Below, piece by piece: positions 19,663-30,800 of a stretch of 64,000 nucleotides of DNA (within the stretch, counting starts at the first letter, position 1; the number at the start of each line of letters is the position of its first letter). The notes below the pieces were generated by a model. It was not told the origin of the DNA, ran no database searches, and saw only the letters and a program-made list of their open reading frames with translations. This DNA is from Trachythela sp. YZ-2020 (taxonomy: Eukaryota > Cnidaria > Anthozoa > Malacalcyonacea > Clavulariidae), in the NCBI GenBank assembly GCA_016169945.1, contig JADLSH010000220.1:6199501-6263500 (forward strand), read 5' to 3'. Both the position numbers and the translations under genes were made by a program.

Positions 19663-19852
19663 TGCCAGTGGCAGAAATTTCGGTGGGGCGACCCCCCCAC
19701 GCACATTTACGGAAAATTGACAATTTGTCGCAAATTTTGATCTAAAAATTGCTAAAAACAGCCTATTTTTAGTGTAAATGGGGGGCTTGTCGGAAATTTA
19801 GGAGGTTTTGCCCCCCCCCCCCCACTGGAAAACGTGAATTTCCGTCAGTGCT
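19663..19852. repeat. Probable MITE with CAG...GAAATTTC ends and G/C runs
   Basis: The left end CAGTGGCAGAAATTTCGG and right end GGAAAACGTGAATTTCCGTC...CTG are imperfect inverted copies. Runs of up to 14 C occur inside. No duplication of the target is clear, so the call is tentative. Confidence 0.4.
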
Positions 19853-20634
19853 GTAAGCTGGAAGTGTACCACTAAACTGCCCAACTGACTGCCATGGTTT
19901 CCAGCAATCAATGATTCTCAATTAGTGAATATTCTTCCACATTGAATGATAGATGAAGAGATATCCATTTGGTTGTGCCAATTGGGGGTGTTGACCTTAA
20001 CATTACAATAAGAGTAGATGGAAGATGACCTACTGGTGATTCTGACAGCTCTCCACAATGAGACTACAATTCCCTACAGTCCAGTACTGGTTACTTTGGT
20101 TGCCCAAGCAAGTTTGACAAACCTAAAAGTGGAAGGTTATTATTCTGCTTGCCTAAAGAACACTACAGAAACTGTGCATGTCTGACTGTGTGAAGGTTAA
20201 TTATGCAGTATAAAACACGTACATCAAAGAAAGATTACTTGTTAGACTACAAGGATTTATATGTGTTCAATAGTAAGATATCTTCTTAAATATTTGATGT
20301 AACAAACTGAAAAATATAAGACCATTTTGTCTGGATCTTAGTTCCTTTGTCACTTTAAGGTGTTCTCAAAATATTGAATTGCTTTTTATGGTATTCCCAT
20401 TATAAACAGAAGCATCTAAGCTTGCTGTTGTTTAATATCTATTCATCCTTACTAATACTCTTACTATAGGTGCTTAGCTATTGTACAAGTTGAATGGTCA
20501 TAGCCCATAGCAGAGTGGCCATGTTATAATACTGGGTTTGGATAAATAGATTGAGAAAATTAAAGCAACATCTGGGCATGTTATGGTCAGATTACAAGAT
20601 GTTTTTTTCTGCATCTCACTCGATTAAAATTGAT
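19853..20634. other. Spacer, nothing recognised
   Basis: AT-rich sequence with no supported frame, no inverted repeat and no similarity seen to other parts of the window. Confidence 0.4.
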
Positions 20635-20818
20635 GTAGAAGGTTTAGGTGGATGGATATTTCGAGTGAAATATTATATACAACATTTAGACCTGAAGGGG
20701 AACGGCTGCGAAAAATGCAACTCTAAGTCCTCCAAATTTTTCGCAGCCTTTCCCGTTCAGGTCTAAAATATTGTATATAATATTTCACTCGAAATATCCA
20801 TCCACCTAAACCTTCTAC
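20635..20818. repeat. Near-perfect 184-bp hairpin
   Basis: Arms of about 83 bp run from GTAGAAGGTTTAGGTGGATG inward to GGCTGCGAAAAAT and back, with only a few mismatches around a spacer of about 19 nt. It could extrude as a cruciform or yield a long hairpin RNA. No flanking duplication is evident. Confidence 0.9.
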
Positions 20819-21600
20819 AGTCAGATTAGTTTCACTTCAGGAGGTACAATTATACAAGGTTCCAATTAATGTCACTACACATAAATATATTTATGTTTGC
20901 AGTTTGCAGTTTGCTATATAACAAATTGTGACAAAACCCATTTACATTAAAGTTGCATCATGGCAGGTTTTACCTTTAAAATCAAGGGAAAATTATGTGC
21001 CAAGAAAGTTATCTCATCATAATAAAGCCCTATCTTAAATGTAGAGTGTAAAGGAATCAACAGTTATGACTATGTGTCAAGACTCTATCAAAATCATGAA
21101 ATAATCGTGCTGTATAATTAAAGTTGTTTTCTTCGCGCCACTTCCAGCCCCGTATCGCGACAAATAATAAATTATCCCATTTTCAAATCGCGATTATTTA
21201 TCGGTTTGAGGAGGTTATTTGGGTTTTATTGAATCAATAGAAAGAACAGTCTTTCCCTGATTTCAATGATGTGATTTTCATCGAGTTTTCTCTTGGATTA
21301 TCCATATTACCTCCTAGCTACATGTTTACCTGTCATTTTCGAGGCTTGTGTACAGACCCCTACACAAGAGTAAATATAATGCATGATTGGGACAACTTAA
21401 ACGTGATACATAAACCATACAAGTCAAAAATCACTTAAATAGATTCACATACATACCAGGTATAAAAATATATTCGAAAATACGAAGTTTTGGGAGCGAA
21501 AAATCGCAATATATATCCACAATATTTTCAAATATAGCAAAAACACTCCATTTTCAAACTGCGATTACTCGTCGACTTGAGGAGGTAATTTATGTTTTAA
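20819..21600. repeat. Two diverged copies of a GAGGAGGTAATTT-type repeat
   Basis: Segments at about 21,165-21,240 and 21,550-21,600 share CATTTTCAAA..GCGATTA and TTGAGGAGGT.ATTT.TTTTA. Sequence after the piggyBac right end (24,598 on) resembles the continuation of the first copy. The piggyBac element therefore appears to have landed in the second copy. Otherwise AT-rich and non-coding. Confidence 0.5.
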
Positions 21601-21621
21601 AGTACCACCCTTTACCGGGCA

Positions 21622-21641
21622 TTGTTGCCATATGGCAACAA
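21622..21641. promoter_or_regulatory. Subterminal palindrome, left
   Basis: TTGTTGCCATATGGCAACAA, 14 bp inside the left end. The equivalent site is near the right end at 24,443. A possible transposase-binding or regulatory site by position, not proven. Confidence 0.4.
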
Positions 21642-22299
21642 ATAAATCATCATCACTGTGTAGCCACCTTAATACCGCTGAAGACGTTTTACTTTGCTAA
21701 CATGAAGTATTGCATATTATATTTTCTTTCTTGTCCGCCATTTTGTCAAAATTCGAAGTAAAGCACATGTTTTTGACGATATAGAGGTGAGTGTTTTATG
21801 CTTCTTTACCGTAGCATTATTGCTAAGTATTGATATACTTTTTTTTCAATGGCTAAAGTGTTTTATCGGATAAATTACATGTAATAAGTAGAGTTAAAAT
21901 ATGTCTTTTATCATACATGTGATTGTTTATGGGCAAAGTTCGAAAATTTCGTTGCTTTCACAGTTGAAAAGTATTTGTTGCCAAATGGCAACAATGCCCG
22001 TTTATGGTTACAAATGTGTGTGTTGAAGTAATATATGTTCTTTGGTTTCTCTTATCAATTTTGTACACAACATATATCCAACTAGTGCTTTTCTTGTTCT
22101 GTTGAATTATAGAAAGGATATTTAGTAATTCATGATTTTGGTTTTGCACACAATTTTTTTAGAAGAAGTAAACCATCTTGCTGTAATATATATATGTTAT
22201 CCATATTAGTATAAATTGCCCTTGCTGGCATAAAACAGTTGCATACCTCTACACAATGTTTAAAGCTATATACTTTTATTGCATTTAAGGTATGCTATC

Positions 22300-24068
22300 A
22301 TGGAAAGGTGTTTGAGGGTGCGATACAATACTGAAGAAGCAATTCAACATATTCTGGATCCTGGTTCAGATTCTGAACTATCAGAGCTTTCTTCTGATGA
22401 TGAATATCTAGACGAAGAAGTTCCGGTACTGTGTGAACCCGAAGCATCAGAGGAAGAAACCGTGAATGAATCTGGTAGTGGAAAATCAGATGAAGCTGAA
22501 GAAGATCCAGATGAGGAAACACTTTTCAAGTGGAGAAAGAAGGAACCATCAGCTGTTGACACATCCTTTTCAGGTGCGGAATTTACTTGTCCTGATAATG
22601 TAGATGAACTGAACCCTTTAATGTACTTTAAGATGTTTTGGGATGATGATATCACCCAAAATATTGTTGAACAAACAAACTTATATAGTGTTCAACAAAC
22701 AGGCAGCAGTATTTTAACTACTAAGGATGAAATTGAAAGGCTCCTTGGGCTGCAAATGAAAATGAGCATTGTAAAAATGCCAAACTATGAAAGGTATTGG
22801 CAAAAGGAGACACGCTACGAACAAGTTGCATCTGTTATGCCTTCAAAGAGGTATAAGAAGCTAAGACAGTTCCTACATGTTAATGACAATGCCAGTAAAG
22901 ATAACCCAGGCAACAAAGATAACCGGTTATATAAGGTGTTGCCAGTAATTGAAGGAGTCCGACAAAATTGTCTCAAGATAGAGCAAGAGATCTGCCATTC
23001 CATTGATGAGCAAATCATACCAGCTAAAACTAGTATAGCGGTATCCGTCAATACAACCCGAAGAAACCAACTAAGTGGGGATTCAAGAATTTTGTCCGGG
23101 CTGGAAAAAGCGGTATGATGTATGACTTTTTCCTCTACGCTGGTGCCAATAGTACTGGTCAAGCAAAATGTACCGCAGAGTCAGTCGTGCTAAAACTTTG
23201 TGAGAATTTGCCAGTCAACTGCAACCACTTGCTATTTTTCGACAATTGGTTTTCAACCCTACCCCTGATGTTGAAGTTAAAGTCTTTAGGCTATCCCACC
23301 ACTGCAACCTTGCGCAAGAACCGGATTGCCAAATGCCCTTTGAAGAGCGAGAAAGACCTCAAGAAGGACGGTCGGGGAAGTTTTGACTACAGAACAGATG
23401 CAAACTCCCAGCTTCACATTGTTCGATGGCTAGACAGCAAGTGTGTTCAACTGGTGTCAACCTATGCTGGCATCAAGACATCAAAGACGGTGAAGAGATG
23501 GGATAGTAAAGTGAAGAAGCATGTTGATGTTGATTGCCCAGATATTGTATCCCAATACAATGAGTCAATGGGAGGTGTTGACTTGGCTGATATGCTGATA
23601 GCTATCTATCGCACAAAGATCAAGACAAAGCGATGGTACCTGAAAGTCTTCTTTCATTGTGTCGATATTGCTAAAGTGAATGCCTGGCTTTTGTATCGTC
23701 GCCATTGTGGTTTGAGGAAAGTGCCAAAGAAGCAGCAGCAGCCACTCCTAGATTTCTGCCTGGAAATTTCTGCAAGTCTGATCAAATGTGGCAAGTCTGG
23801 AATGACAGGGAAGGTTGGTAGACCATCACTGGAGCAAGCAGAGATCAGATCAAAGGCAGAGAAGAGAGGGAGAAAGCCAGACACACCATTGCCGGCGAAG
23901 GCGATCCGGTTAGACACCACCCATCACTGGCCCGAGTACCGAGATGCAAAGAACCGTTGCAGACATTGTAAGACTGGGTTTAGTAGAGTGTATTGTGACA
24001 AGTGTAATGTCTGTCTATGTCTAAGCAATGCAAGGAACTGCTTCCGAGACTTCCACATCACTAAATGA
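22300..24068 (+). pseudogene. piggyBac transposase, one frameshift
   Basis: ATG at 22,300. An acidic Ser/Glu-rich N-terminus is followed by the DDE core. The catalytic Asp blocks are visible as HSIDEQIIPAK (near 23,000), FFDNWFS (near 23,235) and GGVDLADM (near 23,570). The C-terminus carries a cysteine-rich zinc domain (CRHCKTGFSRVYCDKCNVC...C...H). Frame is lost near 23,030 by a single base and regained in the frame that runs from before 23,115 to 24,068. Total about 585 residues, the normal length for the family. In piggyBac this enzyme excises and inserts at TTAA. Because the only defect seen is one frameshift, the copy is relatively young. Confidence 0.92.
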
Positions 24069-24442
24069 GTGACATAAACGCTGACAGTGAGTTGCTTGTT
24101 CACAAAGAGAAACTATGTACAGTAATTTAGTTTAAATACCTTTAGCACAATAGTTTAAGAACTCCTAGCTTTTAAATACTTTAAACAATTATATAAAATA
24201 TTTCAAAGATATTTGTATGTACTACTGCAATATTCTATGTTTAGCAAGAAAGGTTGTAGTAAGGCCGCACCCCCCTGATACCTTCCAACTGACCCCCTGC
24301 TCTAAAATAGCTTTTAGCACAATGCCTCTTTAATAAAATTGAATTTCAGGGTTGTAGGTTGCATATTGAAGAAAAGATGAATAAAATATATTATAGCTGA
24401 CTATGCACAATTTTTACTGAAAATATACCCCTAAACGGGCAC

Positions 24443-24460
24443 TGTTGCCATATGGCAACA
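24443..24460. promoter_or_regulatory. Subterminal palindrome, right
   Basis: TGTTGCCATATGGCAACA, preceded by AAACGGGCA as at the left end (ACCGGGCAT). It lies 133 bp inside the right terminus. Confidence 0.4.
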
Positions 24461-24597
24461 AATAAAAAAAATGACTTAACCCCCCCTTTTCTCATTTTTT
24501 TCTATTTCACATTGTTATTGCACTACATTTAAAGAACATTTTGTGTTTAAAAAATTTTTTGAACATGTATTTCAAAATGTGCCCAGTAAAGGGTTAA

Positions 24598-27528
24598 AAA
24601 GAGCAACTCTTCCTGAATTCGATGCGGTGATTTTTATTCACAAAATGTTTGTTGGAAATTTCAATTTTTAATATTAATGAACGCATTGTATCTCTATCAT
24701 TCCTCCTCTGATCCATTACCTAAACCTTCTCCCGTGTCCTTTACGTCATGTTATATGCAATATATAGTGAATCGATAGCAGTCTGCAAGTAGAGCAGATG
24801 CTATGATTTGATACATTGGGTCTGCAAAACTAGAACAAAAAGCTTGTTTGGGATGCGAGTTTCATGCATAATTACTGTAATATTCATCAGGTAAAGATTT
24901 TGCAATTTCTTTCAACTATTTATTTTTATTTACTTCATTCACATATGCTATTTATATATTTTCCAATATTCCTTTTATTTAGAAAGTTAACATTGTTATG
25001 CTTATGTAAAAACGTCAATGTCTTACAAGAACATTTGTGAGGTGTCAAACTAGCCTCCACCTAATTTACTAAACCAACTAAAACATTGAGAAGCTCGGGT
25101 GGCAGATGCGGTTTGTGCGTTGCACCTAAATTACCTCTGAGTTAAGCCTGCTATACAGCAGGTCGAGGGCAGGGATTTACTTAGGTTAATTGGGTAACTT
25201 CCCTGTGCTTGGAATCTCATGTAAGTCAAGATTGGTTGGTTCTCTCTTGTGCTTCAATGATTTTTCTCCGGGTACTCCGGTTTTTCACCCTGACTACAAA
25301 CTAACCTTTAGGCATGAACCATAACTAACCAACACTCAGAGACCTTTGTCAATTTGGTTGTAAAATCTGTTAAGGCTTTCCGTCTACCTCAGAGTGGTAA
25401 ATAGACTAAACGAAACGAAACCAAACTAAACTAAATTAAACTAAACCTATTTACAAATACGTTGATATAATAGTCCTGTGTAAAACCAGTAAATAGTGTA
25501 GCTTGTATATCCATAATTCTTTAACATCAATGACAATGGATTACATCGTATTGCCTCAACTTGCTGTCAAAAGATTGTTGATTAATGATTAGTAGACAAT
25601 AGTGGAAAAAATGTGAGAGGCAAACAGGACATTTTTTCTTCTTAATTTGTAAATTCTACGCAATTGAATCTACTGCCTGCAGTGTACATGACACGTAAAA
25701 ATCTCACATATTGTCAAGAGGATGTGTTCGCAACAACCTTGTAGCAAGTTGTCAATAAGCCGTTGATCATTTGCCTATAAGCTGGAAACAAGCAGTGCGA
25801 ACACATCCTGATAATGCGTGCGTCATCGGCTTCGCGAAGTTATTATTTTAACAAACAACAAATATAACCAATATAAAGTACAGGTCTTCTTCCAGGCTTT
25901 TTGATACAGGCTTCCATTGCTTCGGACAGCGCTCAAAAAAGGATGAAGGTGAGAAAATTGTTTGAGCATGCGCGAAAACTCCCACGAATGCACGTGTATT
26001 TTGCGGGATTCAAGGAATGTGTATTTTACGCAAAACTAAAACAATGTTGCCGATTTTGAAAGACAAATTTGTAGCTGCTGTTTAGGGCCACAAATCAAGA
26101 GAGAAATTGGATTTTCTGAAAACAATGTTGTATTATATCTTTATTTCTTTCTAATTTTCACAATATTTATAATGTAAACTATTAAATATCGGTTATTGAG
26201 TACAATACAAAACAGAGCAGAATAACGCGTTCGAAATGGAATCTGATTTCGCTTCTCCCAAGAGTCAAATTCAAACCAAAACTACCAACATTAATTTCTC
26301 GATTTATCACAAGGCCAGCACTTCTACTACGACGTGAAAATACTATGAAATTTATGTAAAAAGTGCAAAAATTTGCTGGCACAACCTGTAACATCACAAA
26401 ATTCCTGTTTACAGAATATTAAACAAGCTAAAATTTTGTCCGAAAGGTATATTAAGTTTAGCTTCGAAATGAGGATGGTAGAAAATTCTGATTACTAAGT
26501 TTTTAGAATACTTTGAAAACCTCAATATAATTTTCTAAAACATTTATAGAGAAATAAAAGACAAAAAGTGTATTTTGATGCCCATTTTTTGGGTAGCCTT
26601 CATCGTACAAATTACACTCGCACATGAAACCTGCTAAAATTAAGCCTTTTCTGGATAGTTTTGGCGAATTTTCATTATATTGGTAGAAACTTAAAAGAAG
26701 AGCATATCTTCTGACCTAATAATATTTTGGTGGCAAAACATGTGTCTAAGAGAAAATTTAGGTTAAACATAAGCAAATTTAGTTGTATACTTTACATACT
26801 GAAATTTGACGATCATCGTTTGGCCACAATCCCAATCAAAAACAAACATGTATTTCTTATTCTAGACAATAAATATGTATATTACACAATTCATCTAATT
26901 TTTAGTCAATATTAAGTTGCTGGTCGAGTTTATTTGCCATCAAAAACACACATTTGAGCACAAACTCCATTGTATGGCATGTTTGAGCGATGAATTCTTT
27001 GTTGTTATTTTCTCGATTATCACAAGGAATTATGATCTTGGATGATTTTTCGTAAGTCTACCATCCTATTTTTTGTTTTATTCCAGAGCAGTCAGAGAAA
27101 AAGTTCAGCGAAATATGAGTTTTGATTGTTTTCAACATGAAATGATTGACGAACAAGAAAGCGCCCGCGATATTTTGGTCAGTTAGGACAATTTTCCCAT
27201 CTGTTGATGAAGATTCGAAGGTTCCAGTGTATCAGCGAATTTGTACAGAATTGCGTAGAATTGCCTTATTGACAGAAATAATTAGAAAAAATGCACAGCA
27301 TAAGCTGTTTTATCCACAAAACACTGCTTACGAAAAGTCCCCTCATTTGCTCTTGGCTTAGGGAAACAACAAATCAAAGCTCCCGCATTTGCCTTACACC
27401 AAGGGCAAAATTTTGCTTCAAAGCTCCCACTATTTTGTTAAATTCCCCCAGTACAGCCCGTCCCCCCCCCTTCGGGGAAGCCGATGACACACGCATAACA
27501 AATTGTTGAAGACCGCTCCAAACTTACA
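24598..27528. other. Repeat-derived 3' flank of the pentraxin gene
   Basis: Contains a degenerate plus-strand SINE-like stretch at about 25,085-25,300 (TTTTCTCCGGGTACTCCGGT), an ACTAA-type simple repeat at 25,400-25,445, and an inverted pair AGGATGTGTTCGC / GCGAACACATCCT at 25,718-25,812 that recurs in the palindrome near 37,430. From 25,850 to 27,500 I see only AT-rich sequence. Confidence 0.45.
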
Positions 27529-27892
27529 TCAATTACAGCTCGGCTTCTCTACAATCCCAACATTGCCTCGCAGTCCAGCTCCAAACTCTGGCCATCGTTT
27601 CACATCACCATTCATACGACGTTGACAATTCGTCGAAAACATGGCAATTTCTAGTTCTGTAAGAACACGCCCCCATACGTTGACTTCAGCCATCTCCCCC
27701 CGGAATGAGTACCAAACGTAAAATCCTCCACTTCTAAGCTGGAATTGTCCCAGGACCCAGTGCCCCCCTCCAGTGATGTTTTGTCCAGTACGAACACCAA
27801 ATACTGCATCTGTCTTAACGTTGTCTTTATACACATTCACCTTGCCATCCACATTGGACCATGTAACACATAATGTATGCCACACACCGTCA
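27529..27892 (-). CDS. Exon 5: second half of pentraxin domain and stop
   Basis: Acceptor ATTAAG|T, then DGVWHTLCVTW. It ends with the typical pentraxin close (LRGNVGIVEKPSC) and a stop codon at 27,529-27,531. No splice donor is needed. Confidence 0.85.
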
Positions 27893-30800
27893 CTTAATAA
27901 CGTGGGAAGTGACCTAAATTTACCGAATAATTCAAAATTATGTCTTATGCATATTCAAAAGGTTTAGGGACTTATCTAACATTTGGCCAAACTGTTTTTG
28001 AAAATTTTAATTCCTTACCCCATTTTAAACGATTTGACAGAACACTTTGTCAATTCAATGATCCGTTTCCATGGTAACCAATGTAGCGTTTTTTGTTTGT
28101 TTGTTATTTTTTAGCCTTTTCTTTGCGTACAACAACTTCAAATGTAAATGTACCCTTTTATACATAATCTTTCCTCTTATTTCAAGTATCTTATTGTTGT
28201 CATTGAAACGCAGGCGCAACTTTTATTTCGTTTTAAAATGCGGTCATAGCAGTGTTCTGCCGACGGGGTCTGGGGTCCTCCCCCAGAAAATTTTCGTATT
28301 CTTGAGTCTCTGTGGCTTGATTTCCTGCATTTTCAGAGACAATTTTTTATATATCCCATCTAAACGGACCAAGCTTTACAGGGGGGTAATTAAAAAGGGC
28401 GCTGTGCTAAGCCGCTTCTAACGTTCATTTGAACTACACAAATATCATTTCGAGCCTGAAAGGGTTATAAATGTTACATTGCTTACAAGCATGTTTAGCA
28501 ATTGCAATTTAACTATGAAATTTATTCGTAACTGGCCCAAACAGCTTTCCATTGCCTTTATTGTCCTTGTTTTTAGTAAATTTTTCAAATGCAAGCATTT
28601 TTTAACTTTTTGTAAAATAGAAAGGATCAAAGAATGGTGTCGAGGCAATGCATGTGTGCTACACTCCACTAATTCTGCACTAGTCTATTTACCAACTGCT
28701 TACGTACTCAGGAGCGCATAATATTTGAAAATTAGAACGTATTGTTTCTTATATATTTTAACCAACAACAAATGTTCTGACCAACTCTTTAATCTTTGGA
28801 ATTATTGTACTTCTATATAGATAAGACGTCATCCTCGCATCCCACACGTGGAATCTTTGCGATCCGGCAGAAATTTTGAAACAAGCCGCGGGAAGTTATT
28901 TTCGTAGACTTTAAGGAGGCTCCCTACAGTTTCCATTAGATATCAGTGTTTTGAATTGAAAGCTCTTTGAAAGGTTATAAGCTTAGAAAACTCAAATTTT
29001 TGCGTAAGCCCTTTATTCGTCGTATATCAAGCAATAATTTCAACACAAGTTTTTTACTCTTGACGTTGTCATGGCGACATGACGTCATCATTTATCTTGG
29101 CAGTTTTAGCCAAAGAGGTATAATAGCGGAAAAATAAGGTCGATGACCTACTCTTTTTTGCAGAAAGTAAATCATTTTGAGATTCTGAGTTTTCTCCGAA
29201 TTTTTTTTGAAAATCGCCAGTGTAGTATTTTTTTGAAAGCCAAAATTTAATTTGACAAAAACCAAACGCACTTGCGATTTTTTTAATTTAAGAATTTAAT
29301 GGAACTTAATACGTTAAAACAATAGTCAAATTTTGAGATATGGTCACCGGAGAAACGAACGGGAAAAAAGAACCTGAAAATGCCATTTTCTGCTCGCAAA
29401 AGACACGCAACGCTTAAAAACACTGACCGATCACGATATAGTGTTTGCGGCGCATGTTCAAATCACTAGCTGCCTGTAAAGGTCGCCACTTGTTTCCATC
29501 TTCCATTCTGACGTGACGTCATTTTTTCAAGTTTGAAGAAATGTAAAACCGACCCTAACCCTGACCCTAACCCTAAAACTAACCATAAACCCAACCCTAA
29601 ACCTAACCCTAACCAAATTGATTAAGAAACATCAAGAAAAACGAATTTGAAGAACGGGAAAATTGCGTAACGTCAGTTTGGTTGATGTAAACAAGTGAAA
29701 ACCGGCTGTAAAACGGTTGCCACCACTGAGCTATATAATACCTGGAGGAAGTGCTCGGCAGAAAAAAGTGAAACCAAAAACATGGCGGGTTTTGACCTTT
29801 GCTTGCGGCAGAATGACGCCGCATGGTTCCTTTCGCTCGTGGTAATTACCACTGACCAGGCTCAATTTTGAGCCCGCTACAACTTTCACCCCGCCCCTGG
29901 TTTTTGTACAATTTTTAGCTTTTTGCAGTAAAGTATCGTTGTTTTGATATTGTCGATATATTTTTTCTACCTTTAACCATTTATTCGAAGACGTACAAGT
30001 TGTACACGATATTCTCGCCCATTAAAGGGAACAAAAAAAAATTCATAACCACGAGAAATGATATTTGAAGCCGGAGTTGACAGGTAAATATTCTTTGTAA
30101 TTTCACATTCACATACTGTCAATATTTCCTGAAATATTTGCTGGGAGTAATGATAAAATATACTTTATTTGGTAAGACAATAGGTTCCTTGTTTAGTATA
30201 ACGAGTATAAGGAGTATTTGCGGAAACAGGCCTGACCTTGCAGTCAGTGTCAAACCATAGTTGTCAAACCATATATGTATAGTATAAAGTGGTTAAAATT
30301 CCAATTCTTAATTTCATTATAATTCAAGATGTTGTCAATTAGTTGTACTGTATGTTAGCCTTAATAATTATATCATTTCTTTGAATGAAGCAATGAATGA
30401 AGCCATGCATTTCACAAATATCAGAACATCTTGATTCTCTGCAGAATCCTGAGGACAGGGGCGAAACTACCAGAGGGGTGAGACACCCCTCCAGTCAGAC
30501 ATTCAGTTACAACTGAGTTAAATAGAATGAAATCAAATTGAAACTTTGAAATTACACCATAACTTAAACCATTTTGGCTTAGTTCAGAGGTTGGGCTACA
30601 CTTTAGTCACATCCTTCTTGTTGGGAAAAAAGCTAACCCCATCCCCTCCAGTTGTTATGTCGAAGTTTCGGCCCTGCCTAGTTTTCTATATAGACATGAA
30701 ACTAATAAGGTTGTTGCATTGTCCCTCTTCCCTGTGCCCATGAGCTAGTCAAAGGTATCAGGAGTAATTGCCTACCACTCTGTGCATGCACCCATAGTTT

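Larger units (their letters stand above)
21608..24593 (+). mobile_element. piggyBac-family DNA transposon
   Basis: The right end reads GCCCAGTAAAGGG followed by TTAA (24,594-24,597). The left end is CCCTTTACCGGGC at 21,608, with a TTAA seven bases further out (21,597). These CCCTTTA termini and TTAA are the piggyBac signature. A near-palindrome TTGTTGCCATATGGCAACAA sits just inside each end, and a variant occurs at 21,975. The interior encodes one transposase with a single frameshift. About 3.0 kb. Confidence 0.85.

Noticed and set aside
22344..22655. Ser-rich minus-strand frame
   Set aside because: Shadow of the acidic N-terminus of the piggyBac transposase.
21608..24597. piggyBac as the source of the GGTGGCTCCCTAC TTAA elements
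   Set aside because: Terminal sequences are unrelated, so it is unlikely to be the cognate transposase.
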